This document shows, piece after piece, positions 1-6,058 of a DNA stretch of 18,730 nt (positions are counted from its first letter, which is position 1; every line of letters begins with the position of its first letter). The stretch spans positions 1 to 18,730 of the forward strand of contig VBIS01000107.1 in NCBI GenBank assembly GCA_005880605.1, read 5' to 3'. Source of the stretch: Chloroflexota bacterium. GTDB taxonomy: Bacteria; Chloroflexota; Dormibacteria; CF-121. The notes below the pieces were generated by a model. That model did no database searches, had not been told where the DNA came from, and saw only the letters and a program-made list of their open reading frames with translations. A program made the position numbers and the translations under genes.

Positions 1-858
1 CTGTTTCCACATCTCACCATCGCCGACAACGTCGCGACCGTGCCCCGCTTGCTGGGCTGGGACAAGAGGAGGATCCAGCAGCGGGTCACCGAATTGCTCG
101 AGCTGGTCGGGCTTGATCCGAAGCAATTCGCCCGGCGATTTCCGCACCAGCTTTCGGGCGGGCAGCGGCAGCGAGTCGGTGTCGCCCGGGCGCTGGGTGC
201 CGACCCTCCCGTCTTGTTGATGGATGAGCCGTTCGGGGCCATCGACCGGATCGCACGCGAACGCCTGCAGAACGAATTCCTCCGGATCCAGCGCGAGGTC
301 CGCAAGACGGTCATCTTTGTCACCCACGACATCGACGAGGCGATCAAGCTCGGCGATCGGATCGCGATCATGAACCAGGGCCGGCTGGAGCAGTACGATA
401 CGCCGGCGGCCATCCTGGCCAAGCCGGCGTCCGACCTGGTGATCGACCTGCTCGGTCCCGACCGTGGCCTCAAGCGGCTATCAGTGACGCCGATCGACAT
501 CAAGGCGCTGGAGCAGCCGCCGGTCGTCCATGCCGACGACTCCCTCTCCGAGGCGCGCCGGGCGCTCGATAGCCGCTGGGACCGGGTGATCGTCGTCGAT
601 CGAAACGGCAAGCCGGCTGGCGAGCTTACCAAGGACGATGCGGACGGCGATGGCCGGGTTGCTGATCGGGCCCGTCCCTTCGATGCCATCATCGGCGCGG
701 ACCGCACGCTGTACGACGCCTTCTCGCAGATGCTGATCCATCAGGCCACCTGGGTGGCTGTGGTCGACGGGGACCAGTTCCGGGGAGTGCTCACCCCGCA
801 ATCATTCGTCGCCGCTATTCAGCGAGTGCCAGCGGAGCTGGAGGGCGCCCGCCGCTGA
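1..858 (+). CDS. Glycine betaine/proline-type ABC transporter ATP-binding protein with CBS domains (5' truncated by window)
   Basis: This is the ATPase subunit of an osmolyte/quaternary-amine importer of the OpuCA/ProV kind, working at the cytoplasmic membrane face with permeases that must lie outside the window. The reading frame is open from base 1, so the Walker A end is missing. Visible are LFPHLTIADNV at the very start (typical of OpuCA after the Q-loop), the signature LSGGQRQR (from 151), Walker B VLLMDE (211-228) followed by PFGAID, and the H-loop THD (His codon 325-327). The last ~130 residues look like a diverged CBS pair (about 520-850), the ionic-strength or nucleotide sensor known in OpuA/OpuC; the first CBS copy is degenerate around DDADGDG. 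The 3' end overlaps the convergent binding-protein gene by 40 bp. Family assignment is firm; betaine as substrate is inferred from the family and from the methyltransferase and oxidase genes nearby. Confidence 0.9.
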   Translation: MFPHLTIADNVATVPRLLGWDKRRIQQRVTELLELVGLDPKQFARRFPHQLSGGQRQRVGVARALGADPPVLLMDEPFGAIDRIARERLQNEFLRIQREVRKTVIFVTHDIDEAIKLGDRIAIMNQGRLEQYDTPAAILAKPASDLVIDLLGPDRGLKRLSVTPIDIKALEQPPVVHADDSLSEARRALDSRWDRVIVVDRNGKPAGELTKDDADGDGRVADRARPFDAIIGADRTLYDAFSQMLIHQATWVAVVDGDQFRGVLTPQSFVAAIQRVPAELEGARR

Positions 859-1628
859 TCGACCACCGCCAGCACCTGGCGGATATCGTCGTAGGCTGAG
901 TCGTCGATCGGTGTAAAGCGCCGGATCAGGCCGCTGGCGAGAACGTCCCGAATCTCGGGTTGCCGTCCAAGGTCGCAGAGCGCATCGCGAACCTGCTGCC
1001 GCAGGTCTTCCGGGACCCCGGCGGTGGCGACTGCGAGGGGGCTCGTCGATGGACCGAGGGTGGCAATGACCCGAAGCTCGCTGGCGACATCCGGATTTCG
1101 CAGCCGCTCGACGCCAAGCACTTGCGAGTCGATGGCGGAGGCGTCGATCTCGCCGGCATGCACCCGGCGGATCGACTCCTGGTGCCATCCCGAGAACGCT
1201 AGGCGTCCGAAGAAAGTCTCCGTTTCGCCTATCTGGACCAGGTAGTGGCGAACCAGCAGCCAGCCCGAGAAGGAGTCTGGGTCGTTGTAGGCCCAGCTTC
1301 GCCCCCGGAGGTCCTCGAATGACGAAAACGGGCTGTCGCGGTGAACGATGACATCGGAAAAGTACACCGGCCGGTCCTGGTAACGCGCCTCGTCTAGGAT
1401 CGGCGCCGCCAGAGGGTAGAGCATGCCCGGTCGCTCCGCGCAGAGGCGAACGTAGGGAAGCCCACAGAGAAATGCGACGTCCACGGAGCCATCCCGCAAC
1501 TGCTCGAAGCCGTCCCCCTGGATTAGCCGCGCCGGCACCCCGATGGCGCGACCGACGCGCGCCGCCAGGGCTGCGTAGACCGAGGTCATGTTCGGTGCCA
1601 GAAAGTTGGCGAAGACGAGGGGTTTCAC
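819..1628 (-). CDS. PhnD-like periplasmic-type substrate-binding protein lacking a signal peptide
   Basis: The protein resembles the phosphate/phosphonate-type (PhnD-like) ABC solute-binding family: an opening beta strand VKPLVFANFLAPNM, then GDGFEQLRDGSVDVAFLCG (the GxxDVAFL element of ligand binding) and SFEDLRGRSWAYNDPDSFSG (the LRGk...FNDPxSxSG segment). Length from the chosen GTG at 1628 is 269 residues, normal for a mature PhnD domain. An ATG at 1688 is in frame but would put the inverted-repeat operator (1647-1675) inside codons 5-14 and still gives no hydrophobic leader, so the GTG seems more likely; no clear ribosome-binding site precedes it. The lack of a signal peptide or lipobox is odd for a transport protein: it may be a cytoplasmic ligand-binding or sensory protein. 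It is divergent from the cupin/oxidase/methyltransferase genes and convergent with the ABC ATPase, so a role in the same amine pathway is inferred. A phosphonate-type ligand remains possible. Confidence 0.75.
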   Translation of the reverse strand: MKPLVFANFLAPNMTSVYAALAARVGRAIGVPARLIQGDGFEQLRDGSVDVAFLCGLPYVRLCAERPGMLYPLAAPILDEARYQDRPVYFSDVIVHRDSPFSSFEDLRGRSWAYNDPDSFSGWLLVRHYLVQIGETETFFGRLAFSGWHQESIRRVHAGEIDASAIDSQVLGVERLRNPDVASELRVIATLGPSTSPLAVATAGVPEDLRQQVRDALCDLGRQPEIRDVLASGLIRRFTPIDDSAYDDIRQVLAVVDQRRAPSSSAGTR

Positions 1629-1646
1629 GGACGAGTCGACGGCAGT

Positions 1647-1675
1647 ATTGCACAGACCGGTGCAATTTATTGCAC
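1647..1675. promoter_or_regulatory. Candidate operator: three ATTGCAC elements in alternating orientation
   Basis: Three copies of a 7-bp element occur in 29 bp: ATTGCAC (1647-1653), GTGCAAT (1660-1666) and ATTGCAC (1669-1675). The first two form an inverted repeat with a 6-nt spacer; the second and third form a nearly perfect 16-bp palindrome with a TT centre. The stretch is AT-rich in a GC-rich window and lies between divergent genes. The last element contains the -35 hexamer of the cupin promoter, so a bound regulator would be expected to block or modulate transcription. No regulator gene is visible in the window. Confidence 0.6.
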
Positions 1676-1698
1676 GGCCGCCCGTCATCTTCTATACT
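1670..1698 (+). promoter_or_regulatory. Promoter of the cupin-oxidase-methyltransferase operon
   Basis: A -35 box TTGCAC (1670-1675) is followed after exactly 17 bp by a -10 box TATACT (1693-1698). Transcription would start near 1705, about 14 nt before the cupin GTG. The -35 box coincides with the third ATTGCAC operator element, suggesting regulation. Confidence 0.65.
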
Positions 1699-1718
1699 CC
1701 GCAAAACACAGCCACGAG

Positions 1719-2297
1719 GTGACGCCGCCCATCGTCGGTCCGATCATCGAAAATCCCCTCCACGGCGAGCGCATCCGGTTCCTCAAGACCGTCCCTGAAA
1801 CCAATGGCGAGCTGGTCCAGTACGAATCCTGGCTCGCCCCGGGCGGCGGTGTCGGCGATCCCCATATCCACCCCATCCAGGAGTCACGCTTTACCGTGCT
1901 GTCAGGGACGGCGTCCTTTTCCATCCATGGGGCCCGCTTCGAGCTGGGGCAAGGCCAGCAGCTGACGATCCCGGCACGAACCGCTCACTGTCTGTGGAAC
2001 GCCGGCACCGTCGAGACTCACCTGCTGGTGGAATTCCGGCCGGGCATGCTGAAACAGGAGTTCTCGGAAACAACCTTTGGCCTGGCCCGAGACGGCCGGC
2101 ACCACCTGCGCGGCATCGGGAATACGCTGCAGTGGGCCGTCATCGCCGCGGCGTATCGCAGGGAAACCCGCTCGCTCGGGCGGCCGCTGTGGTTGCGACT
2201 CGGGCTCCCTGCGCTGGCCCCGGTTGGATGGATGCTGGGGTATCGTGCTCACTATCCGCGCTACTGCACCCGGGAAGCCAACCAACTCGCGAGCTGA
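1719..2297 (+). CDS. Cupin-domain protein with C-terminal hydrophobic segment
   Basis: A 192-residue protein with a single cupin barrel. Both cupin motifs are complete: GVGDPHIHPIQESRFTVLSG gives metal ligands His49, His51 and Glu55, and PARTAHCLWN gives His90, so a metal-binding site is predicted. Residues ~136-185 form a helical tail ending in a hydrophobic stretch (LGLPALAPVGWMLGY) that could associate with the membrane; this arrangement occurs in a poorly characterised subset of cupin proteins. The start is GTG at 1719, ~20 nt after a good -10 box, with only a weak ribosome-binding site. It is the first gene of a compact set; the oxidase gene follows after 11 nt. The reaction is unknown: it could be a dioxygenase, isomerase or ligand sensor serving the amine pathway. 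Confidence 0.8.
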   Translation: MTPPIVGPIIENPLHGERIRFLKTVPETNGELVQYESWLAPGGGVGDPHIHPIQESRFTVLSGTASFSIHGARFELGQGQQLTIPARTAHCLWNAGTVETHLLVEFRPGMLKQEFSETTFGLARDGRHHLRGIGNTLQWAVIAAAYRRETRSLGRPLWLRLGLPALAPVGWMLGYRAHYPRYCTREANQLAS

Positions 2298-2308
2298 CGC
2301 GCTGAGCG

Positions 2309-3472
2309 TTGACTGACACCGTTTACGACCTCGCGGTCGTCGGCGCCGGGGTCATGGGTCAATTTACGGCCGACTTCGCGCGCCGGCGTGGGGCAAAGGT
2401 CCTGTTGTTGGACCAGTGGCGGATCGGCGATCCGCGGGCGGCCTCCTTCAGTCTGACACGGTCGATTCGGAACGACTATATGGATCCGGTTTACGCGCGC
2501 CTGGCCTTCGAAGCTCGGCAGCTGTGGCTCGATTTTCAGCGGCAAACCGGTGAGTCCATCCTGATCGAGTGCGGCTGCCTCAACCTCGCCAAGGCGAGCG
2601 TCACGCCCGCCCTGTCCGAAACCTACGCGGAGAGGAGCTACCGGGTTCTCGAAGGCCTGCATCTGAAGACCCAGGCCTTCGATCGCGAGGGCCTCGAGGC
2701 GCGCTTCCCTCAGTTCGACGCCGACCTCGGCCGCCTCGACGTCGAGGCCGGCGTTATGCGTGTCACCCCCGTCGTGAGCGCGTTGCGCGCTCGCCTCCAG
2801 GAGGCATCGGTCCTGATCGAGGAAAACACGGCAGTCCAGCGGATCAGCCGGCGTGGCGGCTTGATCGCCATCGATACCGCGGCCGGGGAGCGCGCGGCGG
2901 AGCGACTGGTCATCACCTCGGGCCTGGGCAGCAACGACCTTCTTTCGCGAATCGAGGGGTGCGATCTGCGGCTGCCGCTGCGTCCGGATCGGCCCAACGA
3001 GACCAAGTACCTGATCCCGCCGGCCGGAAAGCGCGCGATGTTCGCGCCGGACCGCCTTCCTGTCTTCGCCTACCTCGATGTGGGCATCTACGGCCACCCC
3101 TTCATCGAAGGCGAGACGCCAGGGGTCAAGATCGGCTATTACAACCCGCCGGACCTGAATGCTCGGCCGACCTCGATCACCAGCGTCCAGGGCTTCATCG
3201 ATGAGTGCATGCCCGCGCTCAGGGACGCGCGCATGGTCGATGTCCAGAACGCGGACCAGTGCTCGTATGATCTGGTGGCAGATGACGATTTCATCCTTGG
3301 TGCCATTCCCGGCCTGCCCGGTGCAGCCGTCGGTGCCGGCTGGCGCGGCACCGGTTACAAGTTCGCGCCGCTCATCGGTAGGACTTTGACAGAACTTGTC
3401 TTCGAGGGCACAACGGTCGAGGATATCTCCCGGTTCGCCCCTTCCCGTTTCGAGGTCAGCCGTGCCCGCTAG
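2309..3472 (+). CDS. FAD-dependent amine oxidase, monomeric sarcosine oxidase (MSOX/SolA) family
   Basis: A 387-residue flavoenzyme matching monomeric sarcosine oxidase in length (about 390) and layout. It opens with the dinucleotide-binding motif VVGAGVMG (residues 10-17). TRSIRNDY supplies Arg51 and Arg54, equivalents of the conserved MSOX arginines. PGVKIGYYNP contains Lys274 at the place of the oxygen-activating lysine, QCSYDLVADDDF contains Cys318 at the place of the cysteine that covalently holds FAD, and GWRGTGYKF contains Lys351. Two MSOX active-site histidines are replaced (Phe47 and Tyr278), so the substrate may differ from sarcosine. Expected chemistry is oxidation of a secondary or tertiary N-methyl amine, giving formaldehyde and hydrogen peroxide. 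The start codon is TTG at 2309, 11 nt after the cupin gene, and the stop overlaps the methyltransferase by 11 bp, implying one transcript. Dimethylglycine or sarcosine is the inferred substrate. Confidence 0.88.
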   Translation: MTDTVYDLAVVGAGVMGQFTADFARRRGAKVLLLDQWRIGDPRAASFSLTRSIRNDYMDPVYARLAFEARQLWLDFQRQTGESILIECGCLNLAKASVTPALSETYAERSYRVLEGLHLKTQAFDREGLEARFPQFDADLGRLDVEAGVMRVTPVVSALRARLQEASVLIEENTAVQRISRRGGLIAIDTAAGERAAERLVITSGLGSNDLLSRIEGCDLRLPLRPDRPNETKYLIPPAGKRAMFAPDRLPVFAYLDVGIYGHPFIEGETPGVKIGYYNPPDLNARPTSITSVQGFIDECMPALRDARMVDVQNADQCSYDLVADDDFILGAIPGLPGAAVGAGWRGTGYKFAPLIGRTLTELVFEGTTVEDISRFAPSRFEVSRAR

Positions 3473-4499
3473 AAGCTCTCGCGGCATCCTCGACCGGCTC
3501 AAATCCGGCGTGGTTCTGGGGGCCGAAGGCTACGTCTTCGAGCTGGAGCGGCGCGGCTATATCAAGGCCGGGCCCTACGTGCCAGAGGTCGTCCTCGATT
3601 TTCCGGACGCCCTGCGCGAGCTGCACCGCGAGTTCCTCCGTGCCGGCGCCGATGTCATGGTGGCGCTTACCTACTACGCGCATCGCGGAAAGCTCAAGGA
3701 TGTCGGCCGCGAGAACGACCTCGAGGCCATGAACCGGCAGGCGGTACGAATCGCCAACGAGGTTGCGCGAGAAGGCGATGCTCTGGTCGCCGGCGATATC
3801 TGCAACACCTGGGCGTACGACCCGAAGGACAAGGAGGCGTCGTCCCGAGTCGTCCGCGCGATGTATGAGGAGCAGCTGTCGTGGGCGACGGACGAGGGCA
3901 TCGATTTCGTCATCGCGGAGACCAATGACTATTTGGGCGAGGCGCTGATCGCGTTGCAGGTCATCAAGGAGCTCGGCTTACCGGCGATGGTGACGCTGGC
4001 CAGCACCCGACCGCACCAGACCTGGGATGGCTACGGCTACGTCGATGCCTGCAAGATCCTGGCAGACCACGGCGCCGATATCGTCGGGTTGAACTGCGAT
4101 CGGGGCCCTTCGACCATGCTGCCGATCATCGCGGAGATTCGCAGCGCGGTCAGCGGCTACGTCGCGGCCCAGCCGGTGCCTTACAAGACCCAGGCGTTGA
4201 TGCCGACGTTCGAATCCTTGAAGACCGCCGACGGGACCAATGTCTTTCCCATCGCGCTCGAGTCCTTCCTATGCACCCGCTTCGAGATGGCCGACTACGC
4301 CCGCACGGCGCAGGCATTGGGCGTCAACTACATCGGCATCTGCTGCGGCGGCGGTCCGCAGTATGTCCGCGCCATGGCCGAGGCGCTGGGGCGGACGGTT
4401 CCGGCCAGCAAGTACTCACCGGCGATCGAACTCCACCCCATGATCGGCGCCAGGGTGGAGGAGAAAGAGAAGGAATTCCTCGTCGACTGGAAGGGCTAG
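3462..4499 (+). CDS. Betaine--homocysteine S-methyltransferase-like zinc enzyme
   Basis: The 345-residue protein is close to BHMT of the cobalamin-independent homocysteine S-methyltransferase family: RGILDRLKSGVVLGAEGYVF at the start, LHREFLRAGADVM, EGDALVAGDICNT, IGLNCD-like VGLNCDRGP and IGICCGGGP. The three zinc/homocysteine-activating cysteines are Cys212, Cys294 and Cys295, with the same spacing as the Cys217/Cys299/Cys300 set of human BHMT. It would transfer a methyl group from glycine betaine (or a related methyl donor) to homocysteine, giving methionine and dimethylglycine. It stops near the end of the barrel, about 60 residues shorter than animal BHMT, lacking the C-terminal oligomerisation arm. 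GTG at 3462 is chosen because homology starts just after it; upstream codons are antisense-like oxidase sequence. It overlaps the oxidase by 11 bp. Barrel-fold homologues can use other donors such as S-methylmethionine, but similarity to BHMT is stronger. Confidence 0.87.
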   Translation: MPARSSRGILDRLKSGVVLGAEGYVFELERRGYIKAGPYVPEVVLDFPDALRELHREFLRAGADVMVALTYYAHRGKLKDVGRENDLEAMNRQAVRIANEVAREGDALVAGDICNTWAYDPKDKEASSRVVRAMYEEQLSWATDEGIDFVIAETNDYLGEALIALQVIKELGLPAMVTLASTRPHQTWDGYGYVDACKILADHGADIVGLNCDRGPSTMLPIIAEIRSAVSGYVAAQPVPYKTQALMPTFESLKTADGTNVFPIALESFLCTRFEMADYARTAQALGVNYIGICCGGGPQYVRAMAEALGRTVPASKYSPAIELHPMIGARVEEKEKEFLVDWKG

Positions 4500-4538
4500 G
4501 ACTGGCCCTGTCTCGGCGGCGTTGATAAGCCCGCCCGG

Positions 4539-4820
4539 ATGATCCTGAACCGGGGCAACCTCTTTTCCTTCCTGGTAACGGCATTCGTCGGCGTGATCTT
4601 CCTGCTCCTGGTGTTCGAAACCTGGGCGTTGTTCACCGGCAACAAGCCAATCTCCGACTACTTTCGGGAAATGGTGCACGACGTTCCCGGCCTTGCCTTC
4701 GCGGTCGCGATCCTGGTGGGGATCGTGGTCGGCCACTTTCTCTGGGGGCCGGTCAGCGGGATCCTTGCGCCCGCCCCGCGCCGCATCCGCGACTTGATGA
4801 GCCGGCGTGTTTCAAATTAG
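4539..4820 (+). CDS. Small two-helix membrane protein, paralogue of the next gene
   Basis: A 93-residue protein with two hydrophobic helices, about residues 9-31 and 52-70, separated by a short polar loop (FTGNKPISDYFREMV). A basic tail follows (PAPRRIRDLMSRR). It aligns without gaps over ~62 residues with the downstream protein, sharing FVGVIF, ETxAL, PI, and a VGxxxGHxxW element. It begins 39 nt after the methyltransferase stop on the same strand and overlaps the next gene by 14 bp. The function is not recognised. Co-transcription with the amine genes is possible but no promoter between was identified. Confidence 0.7.
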   Translation: MILNRGNLFSFLVTAFVGVIFLLLVFETWALFTGNKPISDYFREMVHDVPGLAFAVAILVGIVVGHFLWGPVSGILAPAPRRIRDLMSRRVSN

Positions 4821-5022
4821 TCCGGGCGCCGTCCTTTCGCTGATCGCGACTCTCTTCGTCGGGGTCATCTTCGTCATGATGCTCAGCGAGACGATTGCCC
4901 TGGGCCAGGGACGCGATCCGATCACGAACCTGGTCCGGTCGGTGGTGCGTGCCTATCCCAGGGTCAGCTATGTGGTGGCCGTGATCATCGGGCTGCTCCT
5001 CGGCCACCTCTTCTGGCCCTGA
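4807..5022 (+). CDS. Small two-helix membrane protein, tandem duplicate
   Basis: A 71-residue protein with two transmembrane helices (about 5-27 and 53-70) ending GLLLGHLFWP. The start is GTG at 4807, inside the last codons of its paralogue, so the two are probably translationally coupled. The shared pattern with the upstream protein (FVGVIF, ET.AL, P-I-x-x-x-x-R, VxxxxxVGHxxW-like end) shows a tandem gene duplication. The histidine near the end of helix 2 is conserved in both. No known family was recognised; a heteromeric small membrane complex is a guess. Confidence 0.68.
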   Translation: MFQISPGAVLSLIATLFVGVIFVMMLSETIALGQGRDPITNLVRSVVRAYPRVSYVVAVIIGLLLGHLFWP

Positions 5023-5023
5023 T

Positions 5024-5050
5024 CCCCCTCCCCCTCTGGGGAGGGCGGGG
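5024..5050. terminator. GC-rich hairpin between convergent genes
   Basis: Arms CCCTCCCC (5026-5033) and GGGGAGGG (5038-5045) enclose a CTCT loop, with further C/G pairing outside. It fills the 30-bp gap between the membrane-protein gene and the convergent ku gene, so it could end transcription from both sides. No T-tract is present. Its core matches the palindrome found inside the 5' end of ku (5932-5957), so it may be a copy of a dispersed repeat. Confidence 0.55.
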
Positions 5051-5052
5051 GT

Positions 5053-5991
5053 TCAGGCGCTCTTTCGGCGGCGCGACGAAATCGTCCGGCTTCGCGTGGC
5101 CGGTTCTTTGTCATCCGCCTGACCGGACGACTTCTTCCGGGTCGCCTCGACGCTCGCCCGTAGGGCTTCCATCAAGTCGACGACCTTCTCCCCGTGCTCG
5201 GTCGGCGCCGCCGGTAGTGGCGCACCCTCCACCTTGGCATCGAGGAGCTGCTTCAGTGCCGCCTGGTACTCGTCGTGGTAACGCTGCGGATCGAAGCTGT
5301 CGCTCAGATTCTCGATCAACGAGACTGCCATCTGCAGTTCTTTGGGCGAGACGTCGGCCCCATTGACCGCGATGCCTTGGGTTGACCGGATCTCGTTCGC
5401 ATAGAGCATTGTCTCCATGGTCAACACGTCCTGATATGGCCGTACCAGGCAGAGGTTCTCCTTGTCGCGGATCGCCACCTTGGCCACGGCCGCGCGCCCC
5501 GTCTGCTCCAGCGCCTCGCGCAGCAGAGCAAAGGCCTTGATGCCCGCCTCCTCAGGTGCGAGGTAGTAGGCCTTGTCGAAGTAGATCGGGTCGACCTCCT
5601 CGAGCTTGACGAAGTCGGAAATGTCGACGGTGTGGACGGTCTTCACGGGAAGATGTTCGAGGTCCTCGTCGGTGACCGGCACGTAACGTTCCTTGGCGTA
5701 CTCGAATCCCCGCACGACGTCGTCCCATGGGACTTGCTTTTCGTCTTTGGGACACCAGCGAACATTCTTCAACCGGACGCCGTCCTTCTTGTGCAAGAGG
5801 TGAAACCGGACGTCGTGCGACTCGGTAGCGGTGTAAAGGTTGACCGGGATGCTGACCATCCCAAACGAGATCGTGCCACTCCAGATGGCGCGCGGGGCCC
5901 GTGCCGATTTTCCCTGGCGCTCGGATTCTCGCCCTCCCCTTCTGGGAGAGGGGAGGGTGCGGGCGGTTTTGCGCGCGGTCCTTGGCGCCAT
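5053..5991 (-). CDS. ku: Ku homodimer protein, non-homologous end joining
   Basis: Bacterial Ku binds DNA double-strand ends as a homodimer and recruits LigD. The core begins at RAIWSGTISFGMVSIPVNLYT, the near-universal Ku opening, and continues with FHLLHKKDG, RWCPKDEKQVPWDD, DISDFVKLEEVDPIYFDKAYYLAP and IRDKENLCLVRPY. From ATG 5991 it is 312 residues, with a ~33-residue N-terminal extension that Ku proteins normally lack. Part of that extension (TLPSPRRGG) is encoded by a perfect 9-bp-arm palindrome at 5932-5957. There is no ATG, GTG or TTG in frame between the palindrome and the Ku core, so translation must begin upstream. In-frame GTG 6012 and ATG 6000 are alternative starts. The tail is lysine/arginine-rich (SRRRKSA end), typical of Ku C-termini that contact DNA. 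No ligD is in the window. It is divergent from the EamA gene. Confidence 0.93.
   Translation of the reverse strand: MAPRTARKTARTLPSPRRGGRESERQGKSARAPRAIWSGTISFGMVSIPVNLYTATESHDVRFHLLHKKDGVRLKNVRWCPKDEKQVPWDDVVRGFEYAKERYVPVTDEDLEHLPVKTVHTVDISDFVKLEEVDPIYFDKAYYLAPEEAGIKAFALLREALEQTGRAAVAKVAIRDKENLCLVRPYQDVLTMETMLYANEIRSTQGIAVNGADVSPKELQMAVSLIENLSDSFDPQRYHDEYQAALKQLLDAKVEGAPLPAAPTEHGEKVVDLMEALRASVEATRKKSSGQADDKEPATRSRTISSRRRKSA
5932..5957. repeat. Palindromic repeat inside the ku coding region
   Basis: CCCTCCCCT (5932-5940) and AGGGGAGGG (5949-5957) are perfect 9-bp inverted arms around the 8-nt loop TCTGGGAG. The element resembles the short C/T-rich palindromes scattered through many GC-rich genomes and shares its core with the hairpin at 5024-5050. 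Read as ku it encodes LPSPRRGG within the extra N-terminal segment. Confidence 0.65.
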
Positions 5992-6046
5992 ACCTAACAT
6001 CAAGGGTATCACTATCGGCGCGGGATCCGGCGCAGATTGGGATCGC

Positions 6047-6052
6047 TAGACT
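6047..6052 (+). promoter_or_regulatory. -10 box of the EamA transporter gene, leaderless layout
   Basis: TAGACT lies 6 nt before the GTG at 6059, so the transcript would start at or next to the start codon. No good -35 box is seen. Confidence 0.45.
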
Positions 6053-6058
6053 CCGTTC

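Noticed and set aside
802..1704. Minus-strand 300-codon frame over the binding-protein gene
   Set aside because: Different frame from the PhnD-like protein and Arg/Pro-rich without domain features.
3396..3461. Upstream start for the methyltransferase at 3396
   Set aside because: The extra 22 residues are out-of-frame oxidase sequence; BHMT homology starts right after GTG 3462.
2261..3502. Long minus-strand open frame (413 codons) opposite the oxidase
   Set aside because: It lies antisense to the MSOX-family gene, whose flavin motifs are clear; high GC explains the open frame.
1..5022. Phosphonate-degradation island, suggested by the PhnD-like protein and FAD oxidase
   Set aside because: No C-P lyase, phosphonatase or phosphonate permease gene is seen, and the BHMT-like enzyme and OpuCA-type ATPase fit betaine better. 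Kept only as an alternative.
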